Below, piece by piece: positions 8,328 to 16,270 of a DNA stretch of 32,666 nt. Positions within the stretch are counted from its first letter, which is position 1. Each line of letters begins with the position of its first letter. Origin of the DNA: a cf. Phormidesmis sp. LEGE 11477 (GTDB lineage: Bacteria > Cyanobacteriota > Cyanobacteriia > Phormidesmidales > Phormidesmidaceae); the NCBI RefSeq assembly GCF_015207105.1, contig NZ_JADEXO010000071.1, forward strand, positions 1 through 32,666, read 5' to 3'. Made by a program: the position numbers and the translations under genes. Below the pieces are notes generated by a model. It made no database searches. It worked only from the letters and a program-made list of their open reading frames with translations, and was not told the origin of the DNA.

Positions 8328-9812
8328 ATGTCTGAGCTTGTTTTTACCTCGGCTTGTGAACTTACACGAATGATTCAAGCGCGTACCGTAGCGGCTGTAG
8401 AGGTGGTAGACGCCTATCTGGCTCAGATTGCTAAGCACAATGCTAAGCTCAACGCCATCTGTACGTTGGATGCAGATAGCGCCCGAAGGAGCGCTGTACA
8501 GGCTGATGAGGCGCTAGCAGCAGGCGAAAGCTGGGGAGCACTTCACGGTGTTCCAGTGACGATTAAAGACATCTTTGAGACGGCTAACTTACGCACGACG
8601 GCTGGCTACGTTCCACTCAAGAACTATGTCCCTCACACGGATGCAACGGTCGTTTCAAGATTACGTCAGGCCGGAGCGATTATCTTAGGCAAGACCAATA
8701 TGGCAGAACTAGCTGGTGACTACCAAAGCACCAACTCTCTGTTTCCACCAGTGAACAATCCGTGGAATATAGCCTACACCTCTGGTGGTAGCTCGGGGGG
8801 TAGCGCAGCAGCGATCGCAGCGGGCCTATCTCTCTTAGATCTCGGTAATGATATCGCGGGCTCTGTCCGTCAGCCCGCTCACTTTTGCGGCGTGTACGGG
8901 CTGAAGCCAACGGACAAGCGGATTTCAACGGCTGGCGTAATTCCTGAAGTTCCAGGACAACCGCTGTGCTTGCGGCAGATGATGACAGTCGGCTGCTTTG
9001 CAAGATCGCTTGACGATATCCGACTGAGCTTCATGCTGATCGCGGGCGCTGATGTTCGCCGCCCGGAGGTGCCGCCGGTAGCGCTAGACACTCCTTCTGA
9101 TAAGCCACTCTCTGCACTCAGAGTGGGATGGATAGACGAATGGTCAGCAATCCCAGTGAGCGCAGACATTCGCAGCGCAATGCATCAGGTGAAGCAACAA
9201 CTTTCTCAAGCGGGCGCTGCGGTTGAATCTTGGCAACCTGAAGACTTTGACCTCTCTGAGATTCTGAATCTCTATACTAGAGTAGCTGCGTACATCAACG
9301 TCTATGCTCAGCCAGTAAACCGCTACAACATTAAAAGAAGCGTAGTCCAGATTTTTCGCACGGCGACTGAAGGAGATAAAGCGCTGCGCCAGCTAGGAGA
9401 CTTTAGCCGCGTACTGCCTGAACTATTGAATCCTGGATTGAAAGGATACTTCAAGGCGTTGACAGAGCGCGACCAGTTCACTGCCAAGATGGACAAGGCA
9501 TTAGCTCCTTGGGATGTTTGGCTGACGCCGGTTGCGGCTACAGCTGCTTTTACCCACCGACCAGCTTGGAGCGCTGTGGATATCGACGGGAGGAATTACC
9601 CGCACGCAGTCGCGAACGGAGCTTATACGATGCCGTTTAACTTAAGCGGTCATCCAGCCGTTGTGATACCGATTTCGAGTACGGCAGAAGGATTGCCGAT
9701 TGGACTGCAAATCGTGGGTAAGCGATGGCGAGAGATGGAGCTACTCTCAGTTGCACAACAGATTGATAATATTGTCGGTGCGCTACAACATCCACCGGAG
9801 TATCTAGAGTAA
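8328..9812 (+). CDS. Amidase-signature family hydrolase
   Basis: 494 residues, full length for the family, which hydrolyses carboxamides through a Ser-cisSer-Lys triad. Lys80 lies in GVPVTIKDIFET, the cis-Ser is Ser155 in TSGGSSGGSAA, and the nucleophile is Ser179 in LGNDIAGSVRQPAHFCGVYG, with the following GLKPT also conserved. The strict signature usually reads G-x-D-x-x-G-S-[IV]-R, which fits here. It resembles GatA but stands alone without gatB or gatC, so tRNA amidation is unlikely; a free amidase acting on small amides is more probable. No signal peptide. It is controlled, by inference, by the divergent TetR regulator. The substrate is unknown. Confidence 0.9.
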   Translation: MSELVFTSACELTRMIQARTVAAVEVVDAYLAQIAKHNAKLNAICTLDADSARRSAVQADEALAAGESWGALHGVPVTIKDIFETANLRTTAGYVPLKNYVPHTDATVVSRLRQAGAIILGKTNMAELAGDYQSTNSLFPPVNNPWNIAYTSGGSSGGSAAAIAAGLSLLDLGNDIAGSVRQPAHFCGVYGLKPTDKRISTAGVIPEVPGQPLCLRQMMTVGCFARSLDDIRLSFMLIAGADVRRPEVPPVALDTPSDKPLSALRVGWIDEWSAIPVSADIRSAMHQVKQQLSQAGAAVESWQPEDFDLSEILNLYTRVAAYINVYAQPVNRYNIKRSVVQIFRTATEGDKALRQLGDFSRVLPELLNPGLKGYFKALTERDQFTAKMDKALAPWDVWLTPVAATAAFTHRPAWSAVDIDGRNYPHAVANGAYTMPFNLSGHPAVVIPISSTAEGLPIGLQIVGKRWREMELLSVAQQIDNIVGALQHPPEYLE

Positions 9813-10415
9813 CCACATAACCATTCTCTTAGTAGAACATAACTAAGCAAGGCGTACTGCTATAGTGAACCGTTCTGAGTATAGACGATTGACGCTTAGT
9901 GGAGATGCATGCCCACGCAAGATAGCATCGAGAGATAAAGTGGCGCTTCAGTCGCGGATCTCATGACTAAAGACGTAGCACAAACGGCTAACCCCTATAG
10001 ACAAAGTGAAGCAACTAGTTCACTCTAACTAAGCTTTTAGATTCCTTAGCTGTAGCTAAAACATATCAGTCAAACTACCTTCAAGTCATTACAGCTGCTA
10101 AGAGATAGCACTTATAACGCCTCAAAGATAGCTAGAAAAGAAATTTCCCCATCCCTGTTTGGCCCTAAAGTGTTAACTAGGTGGGTCTTCGTGAGGGGCC
10201 TGCCTAGCTAACACTTTAGAGCCACGTAGTGAGCTGACCCTTTGTCGGCCCTCGTTTGTCGGCACCTTGTTGAAGTGAAAGGTGCTTTGTGATAATACAA
10301 ACTTCAATCTTCTGATGTTGTTATGTATTACTCTACAGTGTCTAGGGCATCGTTATTGGTGCTGCCCTGGGTGCATTATTAACAACGTTAATCCTTAGTT
10401 AAAGATTGGCTAACA
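9813..10415. other. 603-base gene-free spacer ahead of the exoprotein gene
   Basis: No credible gene is seen. The spacer contains a long imperfect hairpin (10161-10223) and a nine-base direct repeat TTTGTCGGC in 10241-10263. The last 100 bases before the ATG at 10416 are AT-rich and probably hold the promoter, but I cannot pick clear -35 and -10 boxes. Confidence 0.5.
10161..10223. repeat. Long imperfect inverted repeat (stem-loop)
   Basis: CTAAAGTGTTA at 10165-10175 pairs with TAACACTTTAG at 10209-10219. Pairing continues inward through CTAGG/CCTAG with a few G-U or mismatched steps, and outward after one mismatch through GGC/GCC, giving about 24 pairs around a loop near TCTTCGTGAGGGG. No T-run follows on either strand, so it is not a standard intrinsic terminator. 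It could be a regulatory RNA structure or a miniature-element relic. Confidence 0.6.
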
Positions 10416-13319
10416 ATGCAATTTAAATCGTCCGACCAGGTAGTTCCGTTGATTTTCGATGATGACGGTAGTCAAGATGGAATGACCGCCTTAGCCTACA
10501 TATTGGAGAATCCTAGGTTTGATCTTCAAGCGATTACCATCTCTCAGGGCATTGCTCGTCCTGAGATTTTTGCTGACAATCTAGCCAAAATGCTGACTCG
10601 TACAGAAGATACTGATATTCCCATTGGTATTGGCAGGCCCACACCCTTAGAAGGGAACAACGAGTTTCCAGGCTTCATTCGCGATGGATCAGATACGTTT
10701 TGGGCTCCTTTTGTCACACTACCAGAGGAAGCAGACCCCAACATTGATATTCGTGATAGTGCAGTTGATTTGATCATCGAAACTATCAACAATTCTCCTG
10801 AGCCAGTCGCAATTCTAGCGACTGGTCCGCTGACAAACATTGCTGAAGCACTGCGCCGAGATCCTTCAATTGTTGACAATATTGAAGTGGTTCAGATTAT
10901 GGGCGGTGCTGTTTTTGTCGAAGGCAACCTGCCGGTTCTACCGTTCCCACCTTTCTCTACTAATTTAGAAGGTGAATTCAACATTTGGGTTGACCCTGTT
11001 GCAGCTCAGGAAGTTTTTGACTTTGGCGAACAAGGTTTAAAGATTCAGCTGACGCCCTTAGATGCCACTAACCAGATTGAATTTACTCGCCAAGACTACC
11101 AGGCGTGGTTAGATACTGGCACTCCTGAAAGCATAATCGCCGCTGAATTCTTAGATTTTGCCTTGGAGGTTATTCAAAGCGATCTTGATCCTAATCCCGT
11201 CTGGGATTTGGTCGCAGCGATCAACCTTAGCGAATCCGACTTCTCTGCGGAAACGCCGCTACACATCGAGGTCGATACCGAGTCAGATCCAGGCGATACC
11301 CAGGGGAAAACAGCGGCAGTTGATGGACTCGCTCCTAACACTTTAGTCTCTCTAGATCCTAGTTTTGACAATCTTAGTTTTGACACTAGCGAGGTGTTTT
11401 CGACACTCTTATCGAGTGAGCCTATCACCGTAGGTATTACGCCAGATGAGGTGTCAGCGGCTGAGGGGGCCACTTTTGCTTGGAACTTTACCCTCGACCA
11501 ACCCGCTCCAGAAGGCGGCTTGGCCTTGTTTTTGCCTATTACCGATAACAACGACCCAGCGCCTGGGGATGTTGACTATTTTGTTGAAGGCAGCAGCAAT
11601 ATTGTTAATTTCGAGTTTGTTACCGCTGCTGCCGACGCCATATCGCAAATTTATGCGTTTGGAGATAGCTATTCAGAAAACGGACGATCGTTCGAGCTTT
11701 CTACCGATGCCGTTAACGCAGCCGTACCAGACGCCTTCATTCTGCCCGCCGACCCGGCACTGGGCCTTTACGATGCAGAAGGCCGTTGGACGAACGGTCC
11801 TACTGCAGTAGAAGTACTATCAGAAAATTTGGATGTTGAGCTGACTAACTATGCGGTTGGCGGCGGCAAAAGCGGCAACGGTAACTACTACAGCTGGCTC
11901 GATTCCGTTGAAGATACGGGCGTTCTAGGCCAAATTGAGCAGTTCTCTAGCGATCTGTCGGGCCAAACGGCTGACTCGGATGCGCTGTATTTCATCTTTG
12001 CCTCTGCCAATGACTTGTTTGAATACACTGATTTTGGTCTTCCAGGAACTGTCGAAGAACTGGCTACAGACACGGTTGAGAATATTGCAGAGAGCGTATC
12101 GCAACTGTCTGCTCTAGGTGCCGAACAGTTCTTCGTGGTGAACTCTTCAGATTTGGATATTTTGCCAGGTGTGATTGAGTTTGGACAGGTTGAAGAGGCG
12201 ACAGAGTTTACAGATGAAGTAAATGCGCTGCTGCCCGGAGCGCTAGAGGCGCTGCGCCAAGACTTAGGCGTCGAGATCACTTTGTATGATCACGTGGCAA
12301 TTAGCGATGACATTCGGGCTAATCCCGATGCGTATGGTCTAAGTAATGTCGACGATCCGTATCAGCCTGTCTTTCCGGTAGAGACTGTGGCAGGAGTAGA
12401 CCCCGACGAGTTTTATTTCTGGGACGAATATCACCCCACTCGTCGGATACACGAAATCATCGGCGAAGATATGTCGGAATTGGTTAGTGCCGACATTGAC
12501 GGAGACATCGTTGCCACTGGCTTTAATATCACTATTACGGCGGGGGCTACCATAGCCACGCTGGTTTCTGAAGTCGTAGCTGACGGCATTGCCGAAGGCG
12601 ACGAGGTCTTTACGACGCTCATCTCTGATGGGGAGAACTATCGCGCTGATCCAGAGAACGATCGGGTCACTACAACACTATTGGATGCTCCAGGCACCGA
12701 CGCCGCTGATACTCTCCTCGGCGACGCTACCGCCAATACTATCAACGCCCTCGGCGGTGACGATATCGTAGCGGGCGATCTCGGCGACGACATTATCATA
12801 GGCGGTGACGGCGACGACATTCTGCGTGGCGATCTTAACAACCGCTCTACCCAAGACAACATCGCGGGCGGCGACGATATCATCTTTGGCGGTGAAGGGA
12901 GCGATCGCATCGGTGGCAAATCTGGCAACGACATCCTTAGCGGTGATGTAGGCGATGACTTCATCTGGGGTGATGATGGCGACGACATCATTAAGGGTGG
13001 CATTGGCAACGACACCCTAGTTGGCGACAATTTCTCCAAAGGTAGTGGCAGCGATCTGTTCGTCTTTGGCATCGGCAACGGAACTGATACCATTCTTGAT
13101 TTTGAGGTGGGCATCGACCGGATCGGTCTAGTCGAAGGAGAACTGTTGTTTGCTGAGCTGATGCTAATGCAAGATGGCTCAAGTACGCTGCTAGGCGTGG
13201 CGAGCAGCAATGAAACGTTGGCTATCTTGAACAACGTGCAAGCATCAGCGCTAAGCGAGAGCAGCTTTGAAGTTGTTGCAGACGTCTCCACTCTAGAAAA
13301 AGCAGCGGCACTGATCTAG
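10416..13319 (+). CDS. Secreted multidomain hydrolase: nucleoside hydrolase + Calx-beta-like domain split by a GDSL/SGNH esterase + RTX repeats
   Basis: 967 residues. Residues 1-330 resemble nucleoside hydrolases, which cleave the N-glycosidic bond of ribonucleosides: D15, D17 and D21 in FDDDGSQDGM match the metal-binding D-x-D-x-x-x-D-D, but the last Asp is Gly22; AILATGPLTNIAEAL, GEFNIWVDP and D264 in PVWDLVAAI also fit. Residues about 336-405 and 693-757 look like two halves of one Calx-beta-like domain. Between them lies a complete SGNH esterase: Ser418 in IYAFGDSYSENG, Gly482 in NYAVGGGKSG, Asn532 in FASANDLF, and D670/H673 in DEYHPT. From 760 about nine GGxGxDxxx nonapeptides bind calcium, ending in a C-terminal domain typical of type I secretion substrates. 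No N-terminal signal peptide is seen. No secretion ABC/HlyD genes are adjacent. Role inferred: extracellular nucleoside and ester scavenging. Confidence 0.85.
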   Translation: MQFKSSDQVVPLIFDDDGSQDGMTALAYILENPRFDLQAITISQGIARPEIFADNLAKMLTRTEDTDIPIGIGRPTPLEGNNEFPGFIRDGSDTFWAPFVTLPEEADPNIDIRDSAVDLIIETINNSPEPVAILATGPLTNIAEALRRDPSIVDNIEVVQIMGGAVFVEGNLPVLPFPPFSTNLEGEFNIWVDPVAAQEVFDFGEQGLKIQLTPLDATNQIEFTRQDYQAWLDTGTPESIIAAEFLDFALEVIQSDLDPNPVWDLVAAINLSESDFSAETPLHIEVDTESDPGDTQGKTAAVDGLAPNTLVSLDPSFDNLSFDTSEVFSTLLSSEPITVGITPDEVSAAEGATFAWNFTLDQPAPEGGLALFLPITDNNDPAPGDVDYFVEGSSNIVNFEFVTAAADAISQIYAFGDSYSENGRSFELSTDAVNAAVPDAFILPADPALGLYDAEGRWTNGPTAVEVLSENLDVELTNYAVGGGKSGNGNYYSWLDSVEDTGVLGQIEQFSSDLSGQTADSDALYFIFASANDLFEYTDFGLPGTVEELATDTVENIAESVSQLSALGAEQFFVVNSSDLDILPGVIEFGQVEEATEFTDEVNALLPGALEALRQDLGVEITLYDHVAISDDIRANPDAYGLSNVDDPYQPVFPVETVAGVDPDEFYFWDEYHPTRRIHEIIGEDMSELVSADIDGDIVATGFNITITAGATIATLVSEVVADGIAEGDEVFTTLISDGENYRADPENDRVTTTLLDAPGTDAADTLLGDATANTINALGGDDIVAGDLGDDIIIGGDGDDILRGDLNNRSTQDNIAGGDDIIFGGEGSDRIGGKSGNDILSGDVGDDFIWGDDGDDIIKGGIGNDTLVGDNFSKGSGSDLFVFGIGNGTDTILDFEVGIDRIGLVEGELLFAELMLMQDGSSTLLGVASSNETLAILNNVQASALSESSFEVVADVSTLEKAAALI

Positions 13320-13470
13320 TAGCTATAGCCTCGAGATAGGTATAGCTGCTAGATTCTCGTCGAGACAGACTAGATTGAATTGTATCAGCAGTCTTGAAAT
13401 TATTTGGGATTGCTGACCTTCTTTCTCTTTGGTGCTTGTTAATTCGTTTTACCTTCTAATATTGCATGAA

Positions 13471-13528
13471 TTTTGGTACGTACGAAAACCGTGTCTCAAA
13501 TGATGTTTCAAAATAGCGTTCTCAAAAT
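13471..13528 (-). repeat. Repeat array B, inverted relative of the recombinase-upstream array
   Basis: On the minus strand this stretch reads as consecutive TTTTGAGAACG, TTTTGAAACAT and TTTGAGACACG units 12-14 bases apart, then GGTTTT and a GTACGTAC palindrome flanked by TTTT/AAAA. Over 44 aligned bases it matches the plus-strand array at 23359-23402 at 37 positions by my count, with the same unit spacing. It lies between the exoprotein gene and the attC-like site. Confidence 0.7.
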
Positions 13529-13552
13529 GGTTAAGAGAATGTGAGACATGTC

Positions 13553-13623
13553 ATTAACGCCCAAAGCAGCGGCGCGCGTTAGCGCGTCCAGCCCACAAGG
13601 CGTTGCTGCCTTTGCTCGTTATG
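13553..13623 (-). other. attC-like integron recombination site at the 3' end of a gene cassette
   Basis: Outer boxes TAACG (13555-13559) and CGTTA (13617-13621) are complementary. A two-base unpaired spacer follows on each side (13560-13561, 13615-13616). Then CAAAGCAGC (13562-13570) pairs with GCTGCCTTTG (13605-13614) leaving one extra base in one arm. A 34-base variable tip with its own GC-rich stem closes the loop. This order of paired R box, unpaired spacer, L box with an extrahelical base and variable tip is the defining architecture of attC. The TAA stop of the adjacent methyltransferase forms the start of one R box, as is usual in cassettes. The core-site consensus beyond AAC/GTT is only partly met. 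No integrase gene is in the window. Confidence 0.65.
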
Positions 13624-14266
13624 TTTCTTGTAACTTCTTTGCTACTACAAAATAGCTAGAAGCTCCTTTATATATTTCTTCTGATTCTACAACCTGAAAG
13701 CTGTTAGCAATTAATAGATCGTCTACTTCAGAGCTCGTTATCCTTCTTATAGGAATGGGAATTAATCCAATTTTACACAAGACCCTAACTAACTGAATTT
13801 GTAGATTAACTAAAAACGACATCCTTTGTCGCAAGCAAGGTGTTACAGAAATAAATAAACCATCCGGGTTTAATATTTCATTTATTCGTTGCGTAACATC
13901 CTGAGGACTAGGAACTGTGTGCAACATATTAAAAGCCAGAATCACATCATAAGATTCGCTGGAATACTTTTTATCAAAGATATCCGATTGCTCGAAATTT
14001 ACGTTTTCAATTTTACCAAGAGCGGCTTTCTCTTTTGATATTGCAATCATCTTAGATGAAATATCAATTGCATGAATATCTTTTATCAGACTAGAAAATT
14101 GACAGGATGCAGTGCCTGTCCCACACCCATAATCCAGAACAGTGTCGCTATCTTTCAAGAACCTTTTAGTATTTTCTCTAGATTTTTTATGAATGTACTC
14201 AAACCGCTCTTCAGTCTTGTCGTAGTTTTCTGAAGCGTTATCCCAAAAATTTTTCAATTTATTCAT
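13619..14266 (-). CDS. Class I SAM-dependent methyltransferase (putative integron-type gene cassette)
   Basis: 215 residues. The Rossmann methyltransferase core is clear: VLDYGCGTGTASCQFSS (motif I, SAM binding) at about residues 43-59, the acidic end of strand 2 in IHAIDISSKMIAIS, SYDVILAFNMLHTV (motif IV region) and LNPDGLFISVTP (post-motif). The substrate is unknown. Base composition is markedly more AT-rich than its neighbours and codon use differs (AAA, ATT, TTA common), which suggests transfer. The stop codon lies in an attC-like structure, and a GTTAGGT matching the GTTRRRY core site occurs upstream at 14323-14317. It is a distant relative of the methyltransferase at 15147 (same DISxxMIAI and LHxL/V pattern), so family expansion is also possible. 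Confidence 0.82.
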   Translation of the reverse strand: MNKLKNFWDNASENYDKTEERFEYIHKKSRENTKRFLKDSDTVLDYGCGTGTASCQFSSLIKDIHAIDISSKMIAISKEKAALGKIENVNFEQSDIFDKKYSSESYDVILAFNMLHTVPSPQDVTQRINEILNPDGLFISVTPCLRQRMSFLVNLQIQLVRVLCKIGLIPIPIRRITSSEVDDLLIANSFQVVESEEIYKGASSYFVVAKKLQET

Positions 14267-14344
14267 TCTCTATACCTTAGGGTAAAACATAACTATTCAT
14301 TAGAAGGAAAGATTCTACCTAACCATCCTAGGATCTGTCAGAAG

Positions 14345-14366
14345 GTCTTAAAAGTTTTGAGACACG
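14345..14366. repeat. Small dyad containing the GTTTTGAGACACG motif
   Basis: GTCTTAAAA (14345-14353), one G, then TTTTGAGAC (14355-14363): reverse complements with one mismatch. GTTTTGAGACACG (14354-14366) matches a unit of the two repeat arrays. It lies at the upstream edge of the putative cassette. No T-run follows, so it is not a clear terminator. Confidence 0.4.
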
Positions 14367-14392
14367 ACAAATAGACTAATGAGTATGACTTT

Positions 14393-15079
14393 TTATCTTG
14401 GTTTAACCCCGACCGCAGCTAGGCACATCCATCTTGACCAGCCAGTGCCATAGTCAAAGGCGTTGACGGCTTCAAGCCCTGTTGCTTGTAGAAAAGAGGC
14501 TAGCTGGTTAGAGGTATATCCTCGGTTGTGCCAGTGCAGGGACATAAAGACTTGACCTAGGCCCTTTCGAGTCACTGAGCCAATCAGCGGAGCACCCGGT
14601 TTCAGGACTCGAATCATCTCACGCAACGTTTCTACGGGTTCGGCCATGTGCTCCAAGACATGGGCAAAAATGACCGCGTCGAAGGATTCATCGGCAAAGG
14701 GCAAGCGCCTAATATCCCCGCATCTCAAATCGAGAGTCGTGCAGCGATTTTTCAGAATCTGTTGAGCCTGGGTCAACATAGGGTAGGAAATATCGACGCC
14801 GGAGACATGGGCTGAGTGAGCGACACTTTCTAAAAGTGCAAGACTGAAGGCTCCTGTTCCCACCCCACAGTCGAGAATTTTTGACGCTTGGTCAAGATGG
14901 CTCAAGTAGGGACACACGGCCTGATTCTTGAACAGCAAATGATAGTTGTGGAGCTGACCGAGACGGGCTAAATTGTTCTGCCATTGATGGGCGGATGCAT
15001 CGTAGATCGAGCGAAGAGTCTCAATGCTGGGCGCGGCTTTCCAGTGTTCTAATGTTTGACTTATTGTGTTTAACAGCAT
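14393..15079 (-). CDS. Class I SAM-dependent methyltransferase (UbiE/COQ5-like)
   Basis: 228 residues. Motif I is SKILDCGVGTGAFSLALLE, followed by HVSGVDISYPMLTQAQQIL, the acidic SAM-ribose contact. LRCGDIRRLPFADESFDAVIFAHVLEH is the classic UbiE-like segment, and LREMIRVLKPGAPLIGSVTR follows. The C-terminal part (TSNQLASFLQATGLEAVNAFDYGTGWSRW) would shape the acceptor pocket; the acceptor is unknown. The N-terminal 60 residues are helical. It starts 67 bases after the end of the previous methyltransferase gene on the same strand, so it may belong to the same operon. The ribosome-binding site is weak (AGAGGG about 11 bases upstream of the ATG). Confidence 0.85.
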   Translation of the reverse strand: MLLNTISQTLEHWKAAPSIETLRSIYDASAHQWQNNLARLGQLHNYHLLFKNQAVCPYLSHLDQASKILDCGVGTGAFSLALLESVAHSAHVSGVDISYPMLTQAQQILKNRCTTLDLRCGDIRRLPFADESFDAVIFAHVLEHMAEPVETLREMIRVLKPGAPLIGSVTRKGLGQVFMSLHWHNRGYTSNQLASFLQATGLEAVNAFDYGTGWSRWMCLAAVGVKPR

Positions 15080-15146
15080 GGCTAAGTTGACCCTCTTGTT
15101 GCAGAGGGCTAGACGCTTTGTTGATTTGGTTCAGTTTTGTAGTTGT

Positions 15147-15830
15147 TTATTCAGGCTTTTTTGCCACAATGAACACTGCCTTGCCCTTGCTCGGTTGCCA
15201 TTGGTAATCCAGTTCAAATCCGGTCTGGATCAAGCTGTCTGCCAATGCTTGCGTGGTGAGAACCTGAACAAACGGGAGAAACCCGAGGAATTGGCCGATT
15301 GGCGCGATGAGCTTGAGCCAGCTCATGGTGTCCCCCACGCAGACGGTACTGGTGACGAAGAGGCCACCCGGTTTAAGCATTTGATACACCTGAGCGATCG
15401 CTGCCTCTTTGTTTTTCAGCAGATGCAAGATGCTAAGACCTAGCACCGCATCCAGACTCTGATCAGGACTATTGAGATCTTCAATGGTGGCTTGTTCAAA
15501 GGTCACGTTATCGATATGCTCAGCCTCGGCTTTGCCCTGGGCGATCGCAATCATATTGGCAGAGAAATCGATGGCGCGGATGTGCTTCACATAGGGGGCA
15601 TGGAGGATGGCCGTTGACCCCGTACCGCAGCCGATTTCCAACACTTCCATATCGGGCCGAAAGTAGTTGCGGGTGACCGCCAGTTTTTGCTGATAAGCAG
15701 CTTCATCGGCGATCGGCTGTTTGGCATACTTCTCGGCGACTTTGTCCCAAAACTTAGCTGAAGCGTTCATCACATCCTCGTTGATTTCATCAAATGGTTT
15801 CTTCATTTCTTGCATCTGAGGCACGTTCAT
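15147..15830 (-). CDS. Class I SAM-dependent methyltransferase
   Basis: 227 residues from ATG 15830. A longer frame to 15899 exists but would overlap the preceding gene, whereas ATG 15830 follows that gene's stop by five bases and has AGGAAG ten bases upstream, so I take the shorter form. Motif I is MEVLEIGCGTGSTAILHAP, then IRAIDFSANMIAIAQGKAEA, VTFEQATIEDLNSPDQSLDAV and ILHLLKNKEAAIAQVYQMLKPGG. The pattern fits small UbiE-like methyltransferases of unknown acceptor. The C-terminus KGKAVFIVAKKPE resembles the VVAKKLQE of the cassette methyltransferase, so the two are probably homologous. It is part of the operon downstream of the GGGGA array. Confidence 0.87.
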   Translation of the reverse strand: MNVPQMQEMKKPFDEINEDVMNASAKFWDKVAEKYAKQPIADEAAYQQKLAVTRNYFRPDMEVLEIGCGTGSTAILHAPYVKHIRAIDFSANMIAIAQGKAEAEHIDNVTFEQATIEDLNSPDQSLDAVLGLSILHLLKNKEAAIAQVYQMLKPGGLFVTSTVCVGDTMSWLKLIAPIGQFLGFLPFVQVLTTQALADSLIQTGFELDYQWQPSKGKAVFIVAKKPE

Positions 15831-15835
15831 AAAAA

Positions 15836-16270
15836 TTATGCTTCCTGACTGGTTGAGTAGCGCTTGTGATCTGGGGTGCGCCACCGCCATGCCGACCAAA
15901 CAATGAAGGACAAAGCGGCGATTTCTATGACCATGTGAAAGGTATCGTCTAGATCGGTGGTGCCGTTATTGATTTCAAACGCGAGGGTAACCACAGCAGC
16001 GATGATGTTGGCCCAACGATTTGCACCATAGGGCAACAGTCGAGAGAGAAGTACCATAGCGATCGGTACTTCGGCCACGAAACCGCCGAACAGCAACAGT
16101 TGTTCTGTGATTTGAATTCCATTGAATGTTCCGGTCATCGCCTGTTCAATGAAGCCAGGCTCAATAAATTCATGGATATCCCGAAATATCGTATTGAAGA
16201 GATAAAACATCCACAGCGTCGAGAGCTTCGCTTTCGTTTCCATTGTCAGTATCTGTTTCTGTAAATTCAT
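15836..16270 (-). CDS. DUF6326-like small integral membrane protein
   Basis: 144 residues with about four hydrophobic segments: STLWMFYLFNTIFRDIHEFI (17-36), QLLLFGGFVAEVPIAMVLLS, WANIIAAVVTLAFEI and MVIEIAALSFIVWSAWRW. Acidic and polar residues stand near the membrane ends (RDIHEF, NGTTDLDDTFH). It resembles the DUF6326 family, which has no established function. The ATG overlaps the stop of the upstream small protein by four bases (ATGA, 16267-16270), a sign of translational coupling, and the methyltransferase follows after five bases. It is probably co-expressed with a regulator-controlled methylation step; a membrane-bound partner or substrate carrier is a guess. Confidence 0.7.
   Translation of the reverse strand: MNLQKQILTMETKAKLSTLWMFYLFNTIFRDIHEFIEPGFIEQAMTGTFNGIQITEQLLLFGGFVAEVPIAMVLLSRLLPYGANRWANIIAAVVTLAFEINNGTTDLDDTFHMVIEIAALSFIVWSAWRWRTPDHKRYSTSQEA

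Noticed and set aside
12638-13291. 217-codon open frame antisense to the RTX region
   Set aside because: Low-complexity Ser/Pro/Met reading produced by the repeated Gly-Asp codons on the other strand; the plus frame has clear domains.
14345-14363. Intrinsic terminator of the second methyltransferase
   Set aside because: The dyad is AT-rich and no T-run follows in the direction of transcription.
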